Origin: Gibbula magus
Lineage: Eukaryota > Mollusca > Gastropoda > Trochida > Trochidae
Length of the DNA stretch: 64,000 bases
Reading direction: 5' to 3'
NCBI GenBank assembly: GCA_936450465.1
Contig: OW388291.1
Span: forward strand, 80,861,436-80,925,435
This document shows positions 11,477 to 24,310 of the stretch, piece by piece. A program made the translations under genes and the position numbers. The notes under the pieces were generated by a model. That model was not told where the DNA came from, searched no databases, and saw nothing but the letters and a program-made list of their open reading frames with translations. Numbering within the stretch: the first letter of the stretch is position 1; each line of letters opens with the position of its first letter.

Positions 11477-12755
11477 AGGTCTTCAGACTTTAGTCTGAAA
11501 GACCTATTGTTATTATCCGATTTTCCTTATTATTATACTTATTATTATTATTATTATTATTTGTACCGATTTTGTGGCCGCTGCACAGCCTAAACTACTT
11601 ACGCCAATTCCATGAAACTTTCAGAGATCATAGGCTCTGGGCTGAAATTGATACAGAAGAAAACAAATCCTGACTTCCGGCTTTTGTTTGTGTGCTACAG
11701 CCCCTTTAAATTTCGATTTTTAACATGGGAATTTTTTTCAAAATGAACTTAGAGACTTGAAACTTTTTGCAAAAGATGCGCATTGATCTGTTAAGCAAAA
11801 AAGTAAATCATGAGAAAGTCGTATGTCACGTGACTTAGACGCCATTTTGAATTTAGAGCAGTTTTATGCATTTTCAGCCTTTCAGAACATACCGATCTTC
11901 AACAATCTTCTCCTCTGAACCTACTGGTACTACAGAGCTGAAACTTTCACAGAATGTAGCTGATGTATTGTACTCAAAACGATACGAGACAGAATTTGCA
12001 AAATCAATCTATTACTTTCACAGTGCCCATTCAAATATGTCTGAAAATTAAAAAAAGTGAAAACATGCAAACTTCAAGGGCAGATTACTCAGACATCTAG
12101 GACGGGAACTTTATGATTCTTTCAGGGAACGAAGATACGTAGGCCGTGTACAAGAATCAATAATAAAATAGCATGCGTACAGTCATTTCCGGTCTGTAGA
12201 AATGTCGAAAAATCGTCATTTTTCACAAAATAGATTTTTAACATGGGCAAAGTTTTCAAAATAGAACTAGTGACTTGCAATTTTGTTCAAACGATAGCTT
12301 ATGTCCTTGTGACAAAAAAAGTAAATCATGACGAAATCGTAGGTCACGTGGTTTCTATAGTATAACACATTTCCTTTGTTTCCCTTCGAAGGTCTGCTTT
12401 TGGCGGCATGCTCCTTGGCAAGAGGTTGCAGGAACCTTGCATCTTTTCACTATTTTCATTGTATCTTTTCTAAATATCCACTTAGAGACTTGCAACTTGT
12501 TTTAAAAGATACACAATGACCTTGCCTACAAATAAATAAAGCTTATAATATTCTTTGCAGGGGTGACATTTTTATTTTTCAACATTTCCATCGTTCTACA
12601 GCCTGGTCTGCTTTTGGCGACATGCACCTTGTCAGGAGCTAGCGGAAATATCTGATCTCTTCAACATTATGTAAAACGTGGACAAGAAGGAAAGATTGCT
12701 CTGGCTACAATGCAGCAGTCTGAAGACCGTCAGTACTGCCATGGCAGTCCTAGTT
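11477..12755 (+). mobile_element. Family B element, unit 1
   Basis: It opens with the AGGTCTTCAGAC hairpin and a TTATTA run. It closes with AGTCTGAAGACC (12717-12728, inverted relative to the 5' arm), the perfect palindrome ACTGCCATGGCAGT (12735-12748) and CCTAGTT. Internal repeated motifs are TTTTTAACATGGG, CATTTCCGGT, GGTCACGTGGTTTC and GGCGGCATGCTCCTTGGCA. No protein is encoded. Confidence 0.7.
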
Positions 12756-13972
12756 ATTATTATTATTATACTTTTTATTTGTGTTAATTTTGTGGCGACT
12801 GTACAGTCTAAACTACTTATACTAATTACATGACACTTTCAGGCATGATAGCCTCTGAGCTGAATGCTGTACAATTGAAAACAATTCCTGACTACCAGCT
12901 TCGGTTTGTGTGTTACAGCCCCTTTAAATTTCAATTTTTAATATGGGAATTTTTTTCAAAATGCACTTAGAGACTTGCAACTTTTTGCAAAAGATGCACA
13001 ATCATCTTCTTAGCAAAAAAGTAAATCACGAGAAAGTCGTACGTCACATGACTTAGACACCATTTTGATTTTAGTGCATTTTTTTGCATTTTCAGCCTTT
13101 CCAACACTACCGATCTTAAAAAATCTTCTCCTCTGAACATACTGGTACTACAGAGCTGAAAACTTTACAGAATGTAGCTGATACATTGTACTAAAAACGA
13201 TATGAAACAGAATTTGCAAAATCGATCTAATTATTTCACAGTGCTCATTCAAATATGTCTGAAAATGAAAAAAAGTGAAAAAAGGCAAACTTCAAGGGCA
13301 GATAACTCAAAAATCTAGGACGGGGACTTTATCATTTTTTCAGGGAAGGAAGATACATATGTCATGTACAAGAATCAAAAGTAAAATAGCATGCGTACAC
13401 TCATTTCAGGTCTGTAGAAAGGACGAAAAATTTTCATTTTTCGAAATTTAAATTTTTAACATGGGCAAAATTTTCAAAATAGAACTACCGACTTGCAACT
13501 TAGTTTAAACGATAGCTAATGTCCTTGTGACAAAAAAAGTAAATCAGGACGAAATCGTAGTTCACGTGGTTTCTATAGTATACTGCATTTCCTTTGTTTC
13601 CCTCCGAAGGTCTGCTTTGGCGGCATGCTCCTTGGCAAGAGGTTGTGAGAACTTTGCATCTATCCACTTTTTTCATTATATCTTTTCTAAATATCCACAT
13701 AGAGACTTACAACTTGTTTTAAAAGATTCACAATAACCTTGCCTGTAAATACATACAGCTTATAATATTCGTAGCAGGGGTAACATTTTTATAATTCAAC
13801 ATTTCCATCGTTCTACAACCTGGTCTGCTTTTGGCGACATGCACCTTGTCAGGAGCTAGCGGAAATCTCTGATCTCTTCAACATTATGTTAAACGTGGAC
13901 AAGAAGGAAAGATTGCTCTGGCTACAATGCAGCAGTCTGAAGACCGTCAGTACTGCCATGGCAGTCCTAGTT
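12756..13972 (+). mobile_element. Family B element, unit 2 (no 5' hairpin)
   Basis: It runs parallel to unit 1 throughout but lacks the 5' hairpin, starting at the TTATTA run after CCTAGT. It ends with the same inverted subterminal motif (13934-13945), palindrome (13952-13965) and CCTAGTT. The next hairpin begins directly after it, giving a head-to-tail junction with no spacer. Confidence 0.7.
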
Positions 13973-15212
13973 AGGTCTTCAGACTTTAGTCTGAAAGACC
14001 TATTGTTATTATCCGATTTTCCTTATTATTATACTTATTATTATTATTATTTGTACCGATTTTGTGGCCGCTGCACAGCCTAAACTACTTACGCCAATTC
14101 CATGAAACTTTCAGAGATCATAGGCTCTGGGCTGAAATTGATACAGAAGAAAACAAATCCTGACTTCCGGCTTTTGTTTGTGTGCTACAGCCCCTTTAAA
14201 TTTCGATTTTTAACATGGGAATTTTTTTCAAAATACACTTAGAGACTTGAAACTTTTTGCAAAAGATGCGCATTGATCTGTTTAGCAAAATAGTAAATCA
14301 TGAGAAAGTCGTTTGTCACGTGACTGAGACGCCATTTTGAATTTAGAGCATTTTTATGCATTTTCAGCCTTTCCGACCATACCGATCTTCAAAAATCTTC
14401 TTCTCTGAACATACTGGTACTACAGAGCCGAAACTTTCACAGATTGTAGTTGATGCATTGTACTAAAAACGATACGAGACAGAATTCGCAAAATCGATCT
14501 AATTATTTCACAGTGCCCATTCAAATATGTCTGAAAATGAAAAAAATTGAAAACATGCAAACTTCAAGGGCAGATTACTCAGACATCTAGGACGGGAACG
14601 TTATGATTCTTTCAGGGAACGAAGATACATATGTCGTGTACAAGAATCAATAATAATATAGCATGCGTACAGTCATTTCCGGTCTGTAGAAATGTCGAAA
14701 AATCGTCATTTTTCACAAAACTGATTTTTAACATGGGCAAAATTTTCAAAATAGGACTAGAGACTTGCAACTTTATTTAAACGATAGCTAATGTCCTTGT
14801 GACAAAAAAAGTAAATCATGACGAAATCGTAGGTCACGTGGTTTCTATAGTATAATGCATTTCCTTTGTTTCCCTTCGAAGGTCTGCTTTTGGCGGCATG
14901 CTCCTTAGCAAGAGGCTGCGGGAACCTTGCATCTTTTCACTATTTTCATTGTATCTTTTTTAAATATCCACTTAGAGACGTGTAACTTGTTTTAAAAGAT
15001 ACACAATGACCTTGTCTGCAAATAAGTAAAGTTTTTAATATTCCTAACAGGGGTAAACTTTTTATAATTCAACATTTCCATCGTTCTACAGCCTGGTCTG
15101 CTTTTGGTGACATGCACCTTGTCAGGAGTACAACGTGGACAAGAAGCAAATATTGCTCTGGCTACAATGCAGCAGTCTGAAGACCGTCAGTACTGCCCTG
15201 GCAGTCCTAGTT
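13973..15212 (+). mobile_element. Family B element, unit 3
   Basis: It has the hairpin at 13973-14001 and an interior closely matching unit 1. The terminal palindrome at 15192-15205 has one changed base (ACTGCCCTGGCAGT), so it is no longer perfect. A short deletion relative to unit 1 lies just before the end (near 15127-15131). Confidence 0.7.
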
Positions 15213-16420
15213 ATTATTATTATTATTTTCGGTAATTTTGTGCCAACTGTACAGTCTAAACTACGTATGCTAATTACATGAAACTTTCATGGGTAATAGA
15301 CTTTGGTCTGAAATTGATACATATCACGAAAAATCCTGACTTCCGGCTTCCGTTATTATGCTACAGCCCCTTTAAATTTCGAATTTTAACATGGGTTTTT
15401 TTTTCAAAATGCACTCAGAGACTTGCAACTTTTTCTAAAAGATGCGCAATCATCCTCTTAGCAAAAAAGTAAATCATGAGAAAGTCGTATGTCACGTGAC
15501 TTAGACGCCATTCTGATTTTAGTGTATTTTTTAGCATTTTCAGCCTCTCCGATAGTACCGATCTTAAAAAATCTTCTCCTCTGAACATACTGGTACAACA
15601 GAGTTGAAACTTACACAGAACGTAGCTGATGAATTGTACTGAAAACTTATCGAGACAGAATTTGCAAATTCGATCTATTTATTTCACAGTGCCCATTCAA
15701 AAATGTCTGAAAATGAGAAAAAGTGAAAATATGCAAACTTCAAGGGCAAATTACTCAGACATCTAGAACGGGAACTTTATGATTCTTTCAGGTAACGGAG
15801 ACACATATGTCGTAAACAAGAATCAATAATTAAATAGCATGCGTAAAGTCATTTCCAGTCTGTAGAAATGTCGAAAAATCGTCATTTTTCACAAAATAGA
15901 TTTTTAACATGGGCAAAAATTTCAAAATAGAACTAGCGACTTGCAACTTTGTTCAAACGATAGCTTATGTCCTTGAGACAAAAAAAGTAAATCATGACAA
16001 AATCGTAGGTCACGTGGTTTCTATAGTATAATGCATTTCCTTTGTTTCGCTTCGAAGGTCTGATTTTGGCGGCATGCTCCTTGGCAAGAGGTTGCGGGAA
16101 CCTTGCATCTTTTCACTATTTTCATTGTATCTTTTCTAAATATCAACTTACAGACTTGCAACTTGTTTTAAAAGATACACAATAACCTTGCCTGCACATA
16201 CATAAGCTTATAATATTCGTGGCAGGGGTAATATTTTTTATAATTCAACATTTCTATCTTTCTTCAACCTGGTCTGCTTTTGGTGCCATGCACCTTGTCA
16301 GGAGCTAGCTTAAAGCTCTGATCTCTTCAACATTATGTAAAACGTGGACAAGAAGGAAAGATTGCTCTGGCTACAATGCAGCAGTCTGAAGACCGTCAGT
16401 ACTGCCATGGCAGTCCTAGT
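15213..16420 (+). mobile_element. Family B element, unit 4 (no 5' hairpin)
   Basis: It matches unit 2 in lacking the hairpin and in layout. It ends with AGTCTGAAGACC (16383-16394), ACTGCCATGGCAGT (16401-16414) and CCTAGT. Units 1+2 and 3+4 therefore form two hairpin-headed dimers of about 2.5 kb each. Confidence 0.7.
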
Positions 16421-18672
16421 ATTATTTATTATTATTGTTTGATGAGCTCTTGTTTGAGTCTAAAACAAGTGGAGGAAGTGTCATATAATGCCCTCAGCCA
16501 ATTGTTGGATTTTACAAAGTCGCTAAATAACTCACAAATATAGAAATAAAATGTTTTTTGACATTTATTTATTCATTACTTGATTGAGGAATGTAATTCC
16601 AACAAATGTTGAAATAACTATGTTCTAACTATTGGATCATGTGCATGAATCATTATCAGTACCAAAAACACCTCTTCACAGGTAAAAATGTTAAACATTT
16701 GCATATTTAAGTCACAATCAACAAGAAAATGCATTTGCATACCGGTAATTGACAATCAGCTGTTTGAATCAACTTATAAACATGAATGGTTCATAATGAT
16801 TTGAAAAGTTTGAATTTTACCATTTTCTCTGAAAGGGCCTGAATAGCGCTAGAGTCTTACAGATTATCCTTGAAAGGTGTTTGAATATAAATAATTTATC
16901 TTTAAGTCTGAGTTAGAAGCACTAAACATAAGAAGATCAAATAGATCTCAAAATGAATTTATCATTAGTACAAATCCAATGTGTTGTTCCTATCAAACTT
17001 TATAACAAACTCTCCCCGAGGTGCTAGGTAACTCCCCACAAAATTTCAAGTTTTGTGGGTGCACTGGTTCTGAGATGTCGTGAAAATGTGAAAACTTTGC
17101 GGACGATGGCCCACACCGTAAGCCCATCTGGCCTTTTGGTCCTGATGTACTAAAAATGAAGGTTGTTGAAAAAAATCTTATTTCCTCAAAAAGTACTTAA
17201 AAGGAAATGACCATTGGATAATCAACCTATCCATTTATCAAGGTTTGAGATGTTTGGGTGAAGATTTGTATGTTATTCACATTGAAATATCATAAGCAGG
17301 GCTAATAAATTTTCGGGTATGATATCACACATAGCAGACCGTCCGCTGGCTATAATTTGGCGGTGTTTTAAAGCTGAATATAAGTAAGTTATTGGGCGAT
17401 TTCCAAAATCGAGGAATTGTCAAATCAGAATCCCTATTAATGAAAGAAAGCAGCCATGGAGCATCACAGCCTACTTTAAAAGTAACGTAGAACTCTTTCT
17501 CTGAATATTCTGTGTCAAAGTGACGTAGAATTTTTTCTCTCAATATTCTGTATTAAAGTGACGTAGAATACTTTCTCTGAATATTCTTTATTAAAGTGAC
17601 GTAGAATTCTTTCTCTGAATATTCTGTATTTAAGTGACGTAGAAAAGTTTTCGTAGATTTGATTTGGCTTTGGTTATGCTTGCCAAAAAGACATGCTTAA
17701 TTAAGCTAAAAAATCTCATTTGGCTTTATAATATATCCATTCCTAAATGTAATATATACTTGGTTTTGATTAAATCCTCCAGCAACAGTGTTGATGCAGA
17801 AACCAAATTAGAGATGAATTTAAATGGTAATGGTTTAAATGGGTTAATGAAAGAAAGGAGATAGTTTTCTTATTTACAGATACATCTACCACAACTATAA
17901 GCAACTACTTATGAATAACATAGAAGCAATTTTCACATTTCTTTGTATATAACGGACAATGATTTCTTTTCTAAAACTAATCAATTTAAAAAATCAAACA
18001 TAAGCTACATGTATTTGCTACATATAAAGCAAAAGGTCGTTTTTAGAAAGTACCCATTTTCCTGACAAATCCTACTTCATTGGGTATGGGATAGCCCCCC
18101 ACCAACACACACACACAGACTTAAAAACAATCAATCATATTTTTATTCCAAGGTTGCAATAATGAAATTGATAATTGACCATATAGCATTTGAGAAGGTT
18201 GTGACTTTAGCTTGTCAATAGACACATCTGTTACCTTGATCTATAGGGGCTACATGCGGGTCTTCATACACTGAGCTATCTGGTTGCAAAGTCAAGGCCT
18301 TACCTTACAAAAAAAGCTTGCCATGTGAAGTGGAGCCAATCCTATCGCACACTGCTGTATCGTGTGTCAACAGGCCTTGGGTCTAGCACTGAGGCGCGAG
18401 ATAACACCAGTTTGTCACTGCCATTCCTGCACGAGAGCTGGTTGAAATGATATATAGCATACTTGAATTTGTGGACTTAATTTCTCATTGTGTGCCGTGA
18501 AATTTTCTAATTCTTTATATTGGTCAAATTTTTTTTAACTAAAGAACTTGAATTTAAAATGTCACTGAGATTCAATTATTGGATAACATCTTCTTACTTT
18601 ATCAAATTTGAAGCAGTTCTGAAACAGTAGTAAGTTTAAATTAACATTTATCAAACATAAATAAACTGTCAT
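16421..18672. other. Intronic sequence, no gene seen
   Basis: AT-rich sequence holding one short tandem array (17480-17645, listed separately). A stretch near 18240-18300 on the minus strand has a weak tRNA A-box-like sequence without a convincing B box. Confidence 0.5.
17480..17645. repeat. Short tandem array, period ~38 bp
   Basis: Four to five units of the type AAAGTGACGTAGAATTCTTT then CTCTGAATATTCTGTATT. Each unit carries TGACGTAG, close to a half CRE motif, though no regulatory role can be shown. Confidence 0.85.
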
Positions 18673-21042
18673 TTTTAGCTCATCTGGCCTGAAAGGCCCG
18701 ATGGGCTTATGGCATGGGATGGCGTCTGTCCATCCGTCCGTCCGTCCGTCCGTCCGTAAACTTTTCGCTTTTTCGACTTCTTCTCCAGAACCAATGACTC
18801 CAGAGAGCTGAAATTTAATGTACAGACTCCTTGGCTGAAGGGGATACTAAATTGTAAATTTGGTGACCCTGTGACCCCAAATGTGGGTCACAGGGGTCAT
18901 AACCTTAAAAGCTATTTTCATCTTCTTCTCCAGAACCAATGACTCCAGAGAGCTGAAATTTTATGTACAGACTCCTTGGCTGAAAGGGATTCTAAATTGT
19001 AGATTTGGTGACCCTGTGACCCCAAGTGTGGCTCACAGGGGTCATTACCTAAAAAAAAATATTTTCATCATCTTCTCCAGTCCCAATGAACGTAGAGAGC
19101 TGAAATTTTATGTACATACTCCTTGACTGAAGGGGATTCTAAATTGTAAATTTGGTGACAGTGAGACTCCAAATATTGGGTCACAGAGGCAATGACCTAA
19201 AATGCTATTTTCATCTTCATCTCCAGTCCCAATGGCTCAAGCGAGCTGAAATTTTATGTACAGACTCCTTGGCTGTAAGGGATTCTAAATTGTAAATTTG
19301 GTGAGTCTGTGACCCCAAATATGGGTCACAGAGATCATAACCTAAAAGCCTATTTCAGTTTACAGCATCTTTCTGAGATTATATGTGCACTTCAATCAGT
19401 AATTAGGTAAGGGAGGTAATTTTAAAGAAAACAGCTGAGTTAAAGGCATTTCATCTTTCTGATGTGAGAGTTCTAACATGTGCTTTGAGAATATAATATG
19501 TCTGATGAAAAAGAGATATTTAGAATTAAAAACTTAGAATTGGAGGTCTAACAAAAATTATAAGTCATATTTTATCTTTGTCTCACATTTCACATATGAG
19601 TAATTATTTGTATTTTGCAAGTGAATTTGCTGATAAAGGTACACAAGTCTAAAAGTATTCTAAAGACTTAATACAGAATCTTTTATTAAATCTAATATTA
19701 TGTTCTTTGTAATTTAAGAGTAAATAATGGAGTTTTTTAATATCTCATGATATTGTGTAATTATTTGGAGAATTAATTAATTAATTATTGAGAATTTCCA
19801 GTACGAGTCAATTTGGTATACCTAATTTATATCATATTTTATACTTTATAACTGATTTAGTTTTCTATTAACTTTGCAGTTAATTTTATTCAATAGGAAC
19901 AAGAAATGAGATAGATGTCTACATCATGGACATGTTTAATGTGAATCTATTTGAAATGAGAACTATTGAATACCCTTTGAAGGAATAACTTGAAGAGGAA
20001 TTAATTTTTTTCATTTTACATGAGATATGTGAACTGAATATGACTAGTGATGACTGGTGATAACATAGGACTATAAAAGAAGTAGCTATATGAGATTGTG
20101 ACATCACACCTATTTTCATCATCTTCTCCAGTACAGAAAAATAATTAATTGTAGGAAAAACTGCATCTAACATATAAATTTTACTGGCTGTGAGTCCAGT
20201 GTCTGCATGTTATGTAATTGCATTGTGTTGACCTCTTCCTGGCAGAAGAATGAAAACTGATAGTTACACAGAGGTTTCAGGTTACTTCAAACTACTGTGC
20301 AACACTGTGTTATCATAGACTGTGCGTGAGACTGCTTTAGTCTTCCACTGACTCTAAAAAAGAATTTATTCATAGAATATCACCATTTTATCAAATATTG
20401 AAAAGGAGCCTATAAGAAATGGTGAAAAAGAATTTACTAAAAAAAATTCACCAATTTATTAAGTATTGAAATGGAGCCTATGAGAAATGGGATTTTCAAA
20501 AACTGAGGCTCCTATTCATTATGTAATAAATGTTGGTATTGCCATAATGCAATTAAGAATTAAAACAATATAATGCAAAGGTGTATGATATTCATAACGA
20601 ATGTTGATTTATGTGTAACCAATTTTGATAATAATTAACAGGGGTCATGACCTAAAAAGGTTTTTTTCATTTTCTTCTACAGCCCCAGGCCATTATTGCA
20701 ATAGCCTACAGTGGTGAATTGTATGCAAAGAATTGTACCCGGTATATTCATTATTATATAATGTGTGTACGATCTTAAAAAATAGTATGATCTCTCCACC
20801 ACATTATTATATGTTTGATACCAGCAATTTATTTCCAAGCTTTGTGTTGCTCTTTCAACACATATATATATAGCAGATTGGCAAAGTTATGGTAACACAA
20901 TATTTTTAAACTGCTTTAATCGTTTCACTACCTAGATTCTTATTACTATATTCCATTATCTGACCATTGCTATAAAGTCCACTCCATAACATACCCCACT
21001 TATTATCTCCTGATGAGCTACAGAGGCCATGGCTCTATTTTT
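18673..21042 (+). mobile_element. AGCTCATC element, long copy 1 (~2.4 kb)
   Basis: It starts TTTTTAGCTCATCTGGCC, then CCGTCCGTCC repeats and AAACTTTTCGCTTTTTCGAC. About four ~150-bp units follow, each with AGAGAGCTGAAATTTTATGT, CAGACTCCTTGGCTG and GGTCACAGGGGTCAT. A long unique-looking interior comes next. It ends TCCTGATGAGCTACAGAGGC then ATGGCTCTATTTTT. The termini AGCTCATC…GATGAGCT are short inverted repeats. The interior is colinear with 59119-61362. No coding frame was found. Confidence 0.8.
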
Positions 21043-22916
21043 TCTCAAATGGATTCAAAGTAGTGGATTTTAAATGGGTTTTTTTAATAACTCATTTCTC
21101 ATATGACTATAATGTAGGCAAACATTATTTTCTTTAATAGGTGAAAACTTACTGATTTTTAATATGGCACCTCAAATTTTTAAATTAAAGGAATGTGTTT
21201 CTGTGAAGGAAAAAGTTAAGAACCGAATCAATAGATAAGTGATAGATTGTTTAGGTTCTGGCACTTTTGTTCTATGATTGAGTATTATACTAGGATACTC
21301 CTAGTGTTGGGCTGTTGAGAACTTTCCCTACTTTAATAACAACTTGTACTTTTATATGAAACATTAGAATGAAGAACATTCTTTCTTGTCATAAAAAAAA
21401 ATAAAAAAATAAAAAATTCAACTTGAAAAATAAAATGATTCATAATAAATTATGTTTTTAATGCCAATTTGATTTATTCTACAGCATCAAAAATCTTATA
21501 GCCAACTATACTGGTGAAATGATTCTATTTAGAAGCAGCATTACTTAAATACCTGAAATATCTTCTCTAGGATAGTTTCCTCATACAGCACCTTCACCTT
21601 GAGAAAGATTTAAGGATTTAAAAACTCTTCCTATCAATTTGAAACAAGGTCATATTTTTCCCTTCAAAATAGAAGCCTTGGCTGCCTGTAGGATCGTGTC
21701 TCAGACCGTGCGATTTCCTTAACCAACGACAAACAATGCTGAGTTTATTTGTCAACATCGTGTGTGACATCAGTAAACGTAACCCAGATTTAGAAGGTCT
21801 TTTTTTCTGTTACCAAGGTTGACAAATTCCAGCTTAGCTTTGGCCTGCATCAGACCAGGGCTTGGTGTCCATCCTTCTTGATTCAGTTTTTATTGTTGCA
21901 GTTTACCTTCCTTGTTTGTGTTCTTTTTAGATACAAAAATGTTTTTGATAATATTTCTAGTGCTTAGTGTTGCACTTGAGAAAAGGTTTTCTTTTAGAGA
22001 CATTTCCAAGGATAAATTTACCTGTGAGTCCTGCTTCATTTACTCACACAATTTGAAAAGGACTCATAGACATTTAAACTGCGAGTCCCTCAGATGCAAG
22101 GTTTTTATTTATACTAATAGGATTACTATGGAGGGACTCGCCTTTATTTTCTAGGACTCATAAAAGCTTGTGATAGTGAGTCCCTGTACTCAAAAAGTCA
22201 TATTTATAGATTAATCACTGCATTTCAGAAATTAGTGACACAAAGATTGTCAGCTTCTATTGATTTGCAACATTGTTTTGGTGTTTTTGTACTAAACTTT
22301 TATCAATATTTTAAAATTGGTAACATTATTGTTTTGTATTATAAATTGTTTTCTTAATCTTATTCAATTATCAAAAACATTATGTTTATGATATTTTCAA
22401 ATTATTCTTTGAACCGCAATGCCTGTTATCAATACCAGACTATTGGAAATACATTTTGAATTATTTTGGATAATAAAATTAATAATTTGAAAATTGTCAA
22501 ATAATCATGGCACTGAATTGTTTTTATTGCTTACTTTGCAATGCTGACATTATGAATAAACAGAATTAAGCTATGACTCATTTGTGAATTTAAAAAGTAC
22601 AAATATTTGTCAAGCGTATTTTTAAAGACAGGCAAATTGACATTTATTGAGTACTTAGAGTTTACCTACTGAAGAATTAATGTAAAGTAAGAAGTAAAAG
22701 CTATTTGTACATTGGAGAGTTTCTTATATCATGATTCAGGAATCGTAAATTGTGAACAAGCACAATTATAAGGATAGGCATACAAATGATTATTACCGAA
22801 GTTGAGATGCTGGGTTCTAAAGTTTTCATAATGGTCATCTGAACTACAGTTTTTCAAACTATAACTTACATTCAATTGGTCGACAGAAATGTTTTTTTTT
22901 ACATCCATTCATAAAT
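21043..22916. other. Intronic sequence, no gene seen
   Basis: AT-rich. The motif RGGACTCRY or GAGTCC recurs about six times between 22020 and 22190 in both orientations without a clean period. No exon was recognised. Confidence 0.5.
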
Positions 22917-23067
22917 CATAAATCTGTGTTTAGAAATCCAGGCCCGCTGTGCATTTCCAGTGCAGCGATTCACTGCCTTGACACAAGAAAGCTAGGGAAA
23001 TACTGCAAGGGTTAAATCAGCCAGTAATGCAAACTGGCAAGAGTTATGCCTTGCGTTTGGAAGTTGT
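22917..23067 (+). mobile_element. Half of an inverted-repeat MITE
   Basis: This is the right half of the element seen complete at 54092-54314: the centre with GCAGCGATTCACTGCCTTGA, then GGAAATACTGCAAGG to TTGCGTTTGGAAGTTG. The left arm is missing. Confidence 0.75.
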
Positions 23068-23130
23068 TTAGATAGTGAACAACTATAACATTGTCACAGT
23101 TGGGATAACACTACCTTTAATAGTACAAAT

Positions 23131-24203
23131 TTTTAGCTCATCAGGCCTGAAAGGCCCGATGGGCTTATGGCATGGCATGGTGTTCGGCGTCCGTTCATCT
23201 GTCAGTCAGTCTGTCCATCCGTAAACTTTTCGCTTTTTCGACTTCTTCTCCAGAACCAATGACTCCACAGAGCTGAAATTTGATGTGCAGACTCCTTGGC
23301 CAATGGGAATTCTAAATTGTAGATTTCGTGACCCCATGACCCCAAATGTTGGTCACAGGGGTCACATCCTTAAAAATCTATTTTCATCTTCTTCTCCAGT
23401 TCCAAAAGTTCTAGAGAGCTGAAAAGTTGTGTGCAGACTCCTTGGCCAATGGGGATTCTAAATTGTAGATTTCGTTACCCCATGACCCCAAATGGGGTCA
23501 CAGGGGTCACATCCTTAAAAACCTATTTTCATCTGCTTCTCCAGTTCCAAAAGGTCTAGAGAGCTGAAAAGTTGTGTGCAGACTCCTTGTCCAATGGGGA
23601 TTCTGAATTGTAGATTTCGTGACCCCATGACCCCAAATGGGGTCACAGGGGTCACATCCTTAAAAACCTATTTTCATCTTCTTCTCCAGTTCCAAAAGTT
23701 CTAGAGAGCTGTCTAGTTGTGTGCAGACTCCTTGGGCAATGGGGATTCTAAATTGTAGATTTCGTGACCCCATGACCCCAAATGGGGTCACAGGGGTCAC
23801 AGCCTTAAAAACCTATTTTCATCTGCTTCTCCAGTTCCAAAAGGTCTAGAGAGCTGAAAAGTTGTGTGCAGACTCCTTGTCCAATGGGGATTCTGAATTG
23901 TAGATTTCGTGACCCCGTGGCGTGTCACAGGGGTCACAACCCGTAAAACCTATTTTCATCTTCTTCTCCAGTTCCAAAAGGTCTAGAGAGCTGAAAAGTT
24001 GTGTAGAGACTCTTTGGTCAAAGGTGATTCTTAATTGTAGGATTGGTGACCCTGTGACGCCAAATACAGGTCACAGGGGTCATTATCTAAAAACCTATTT
24101 TTTGCTTGTTAACCCTTACGTTGCGTATATATATTTATAAGATATTCAACCTTAGATAATAAATCAAATCCTGATGAGCTACAGAGCCTATGGCTCTATT
24201 TTT
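23131..24203 (+). mobile_element. AGCTCATC element, copy 2
   Basis: It runs from TTTTAGCTCATCAGGCCTGA to CCTGATGAGCTACAGAGCC and ATGGCTCTATTTTT. It contains five to six tandem ~146-bp units, each with TTCTCCAGTTCCAAAAG, GAGAGCTGAAAAGTTGTG and GACCCCATGACCCCAAATGG, ending GGGGTCACAGGGGTCAC. Near its right end it contains AACCCTTACGTTGCGTATAT, which recurs inverted near 39723-39742. Confidence 0.8.
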
Positions 24204-24310
24204 ATTGTATTTTTTCAGGCCGAATCCTTTACCGAATTCGAACCCACACCCTCAGAGTAAGGCAACTATCGCCTTCACTGACCTTACCATATGACCACAG
24301 GGCCTCAACA
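24204..24310 (-). mobile_element. tRNA-derived SINE head, minus strand
   Basis: Read on the minus strand it has a B box GGTTCGAATTC (24234-24244) and an A-box-like TGGTCATATGGTAAGG upstream. A related fragment (GAGCCCACACCCTCAGAGTA and AGGCAACTATC) lies at about 24510-24545. It is too degraded to be a functional tRNA. Confidence 0.55.

Noticed and set aside
9934..16420. CRISPR-like or bacterial hairpin array
   Set aside because: The repeats are 1.2-kb units with terminal hairpins, not short spaced repeats, and the host sequence is an animal intron.
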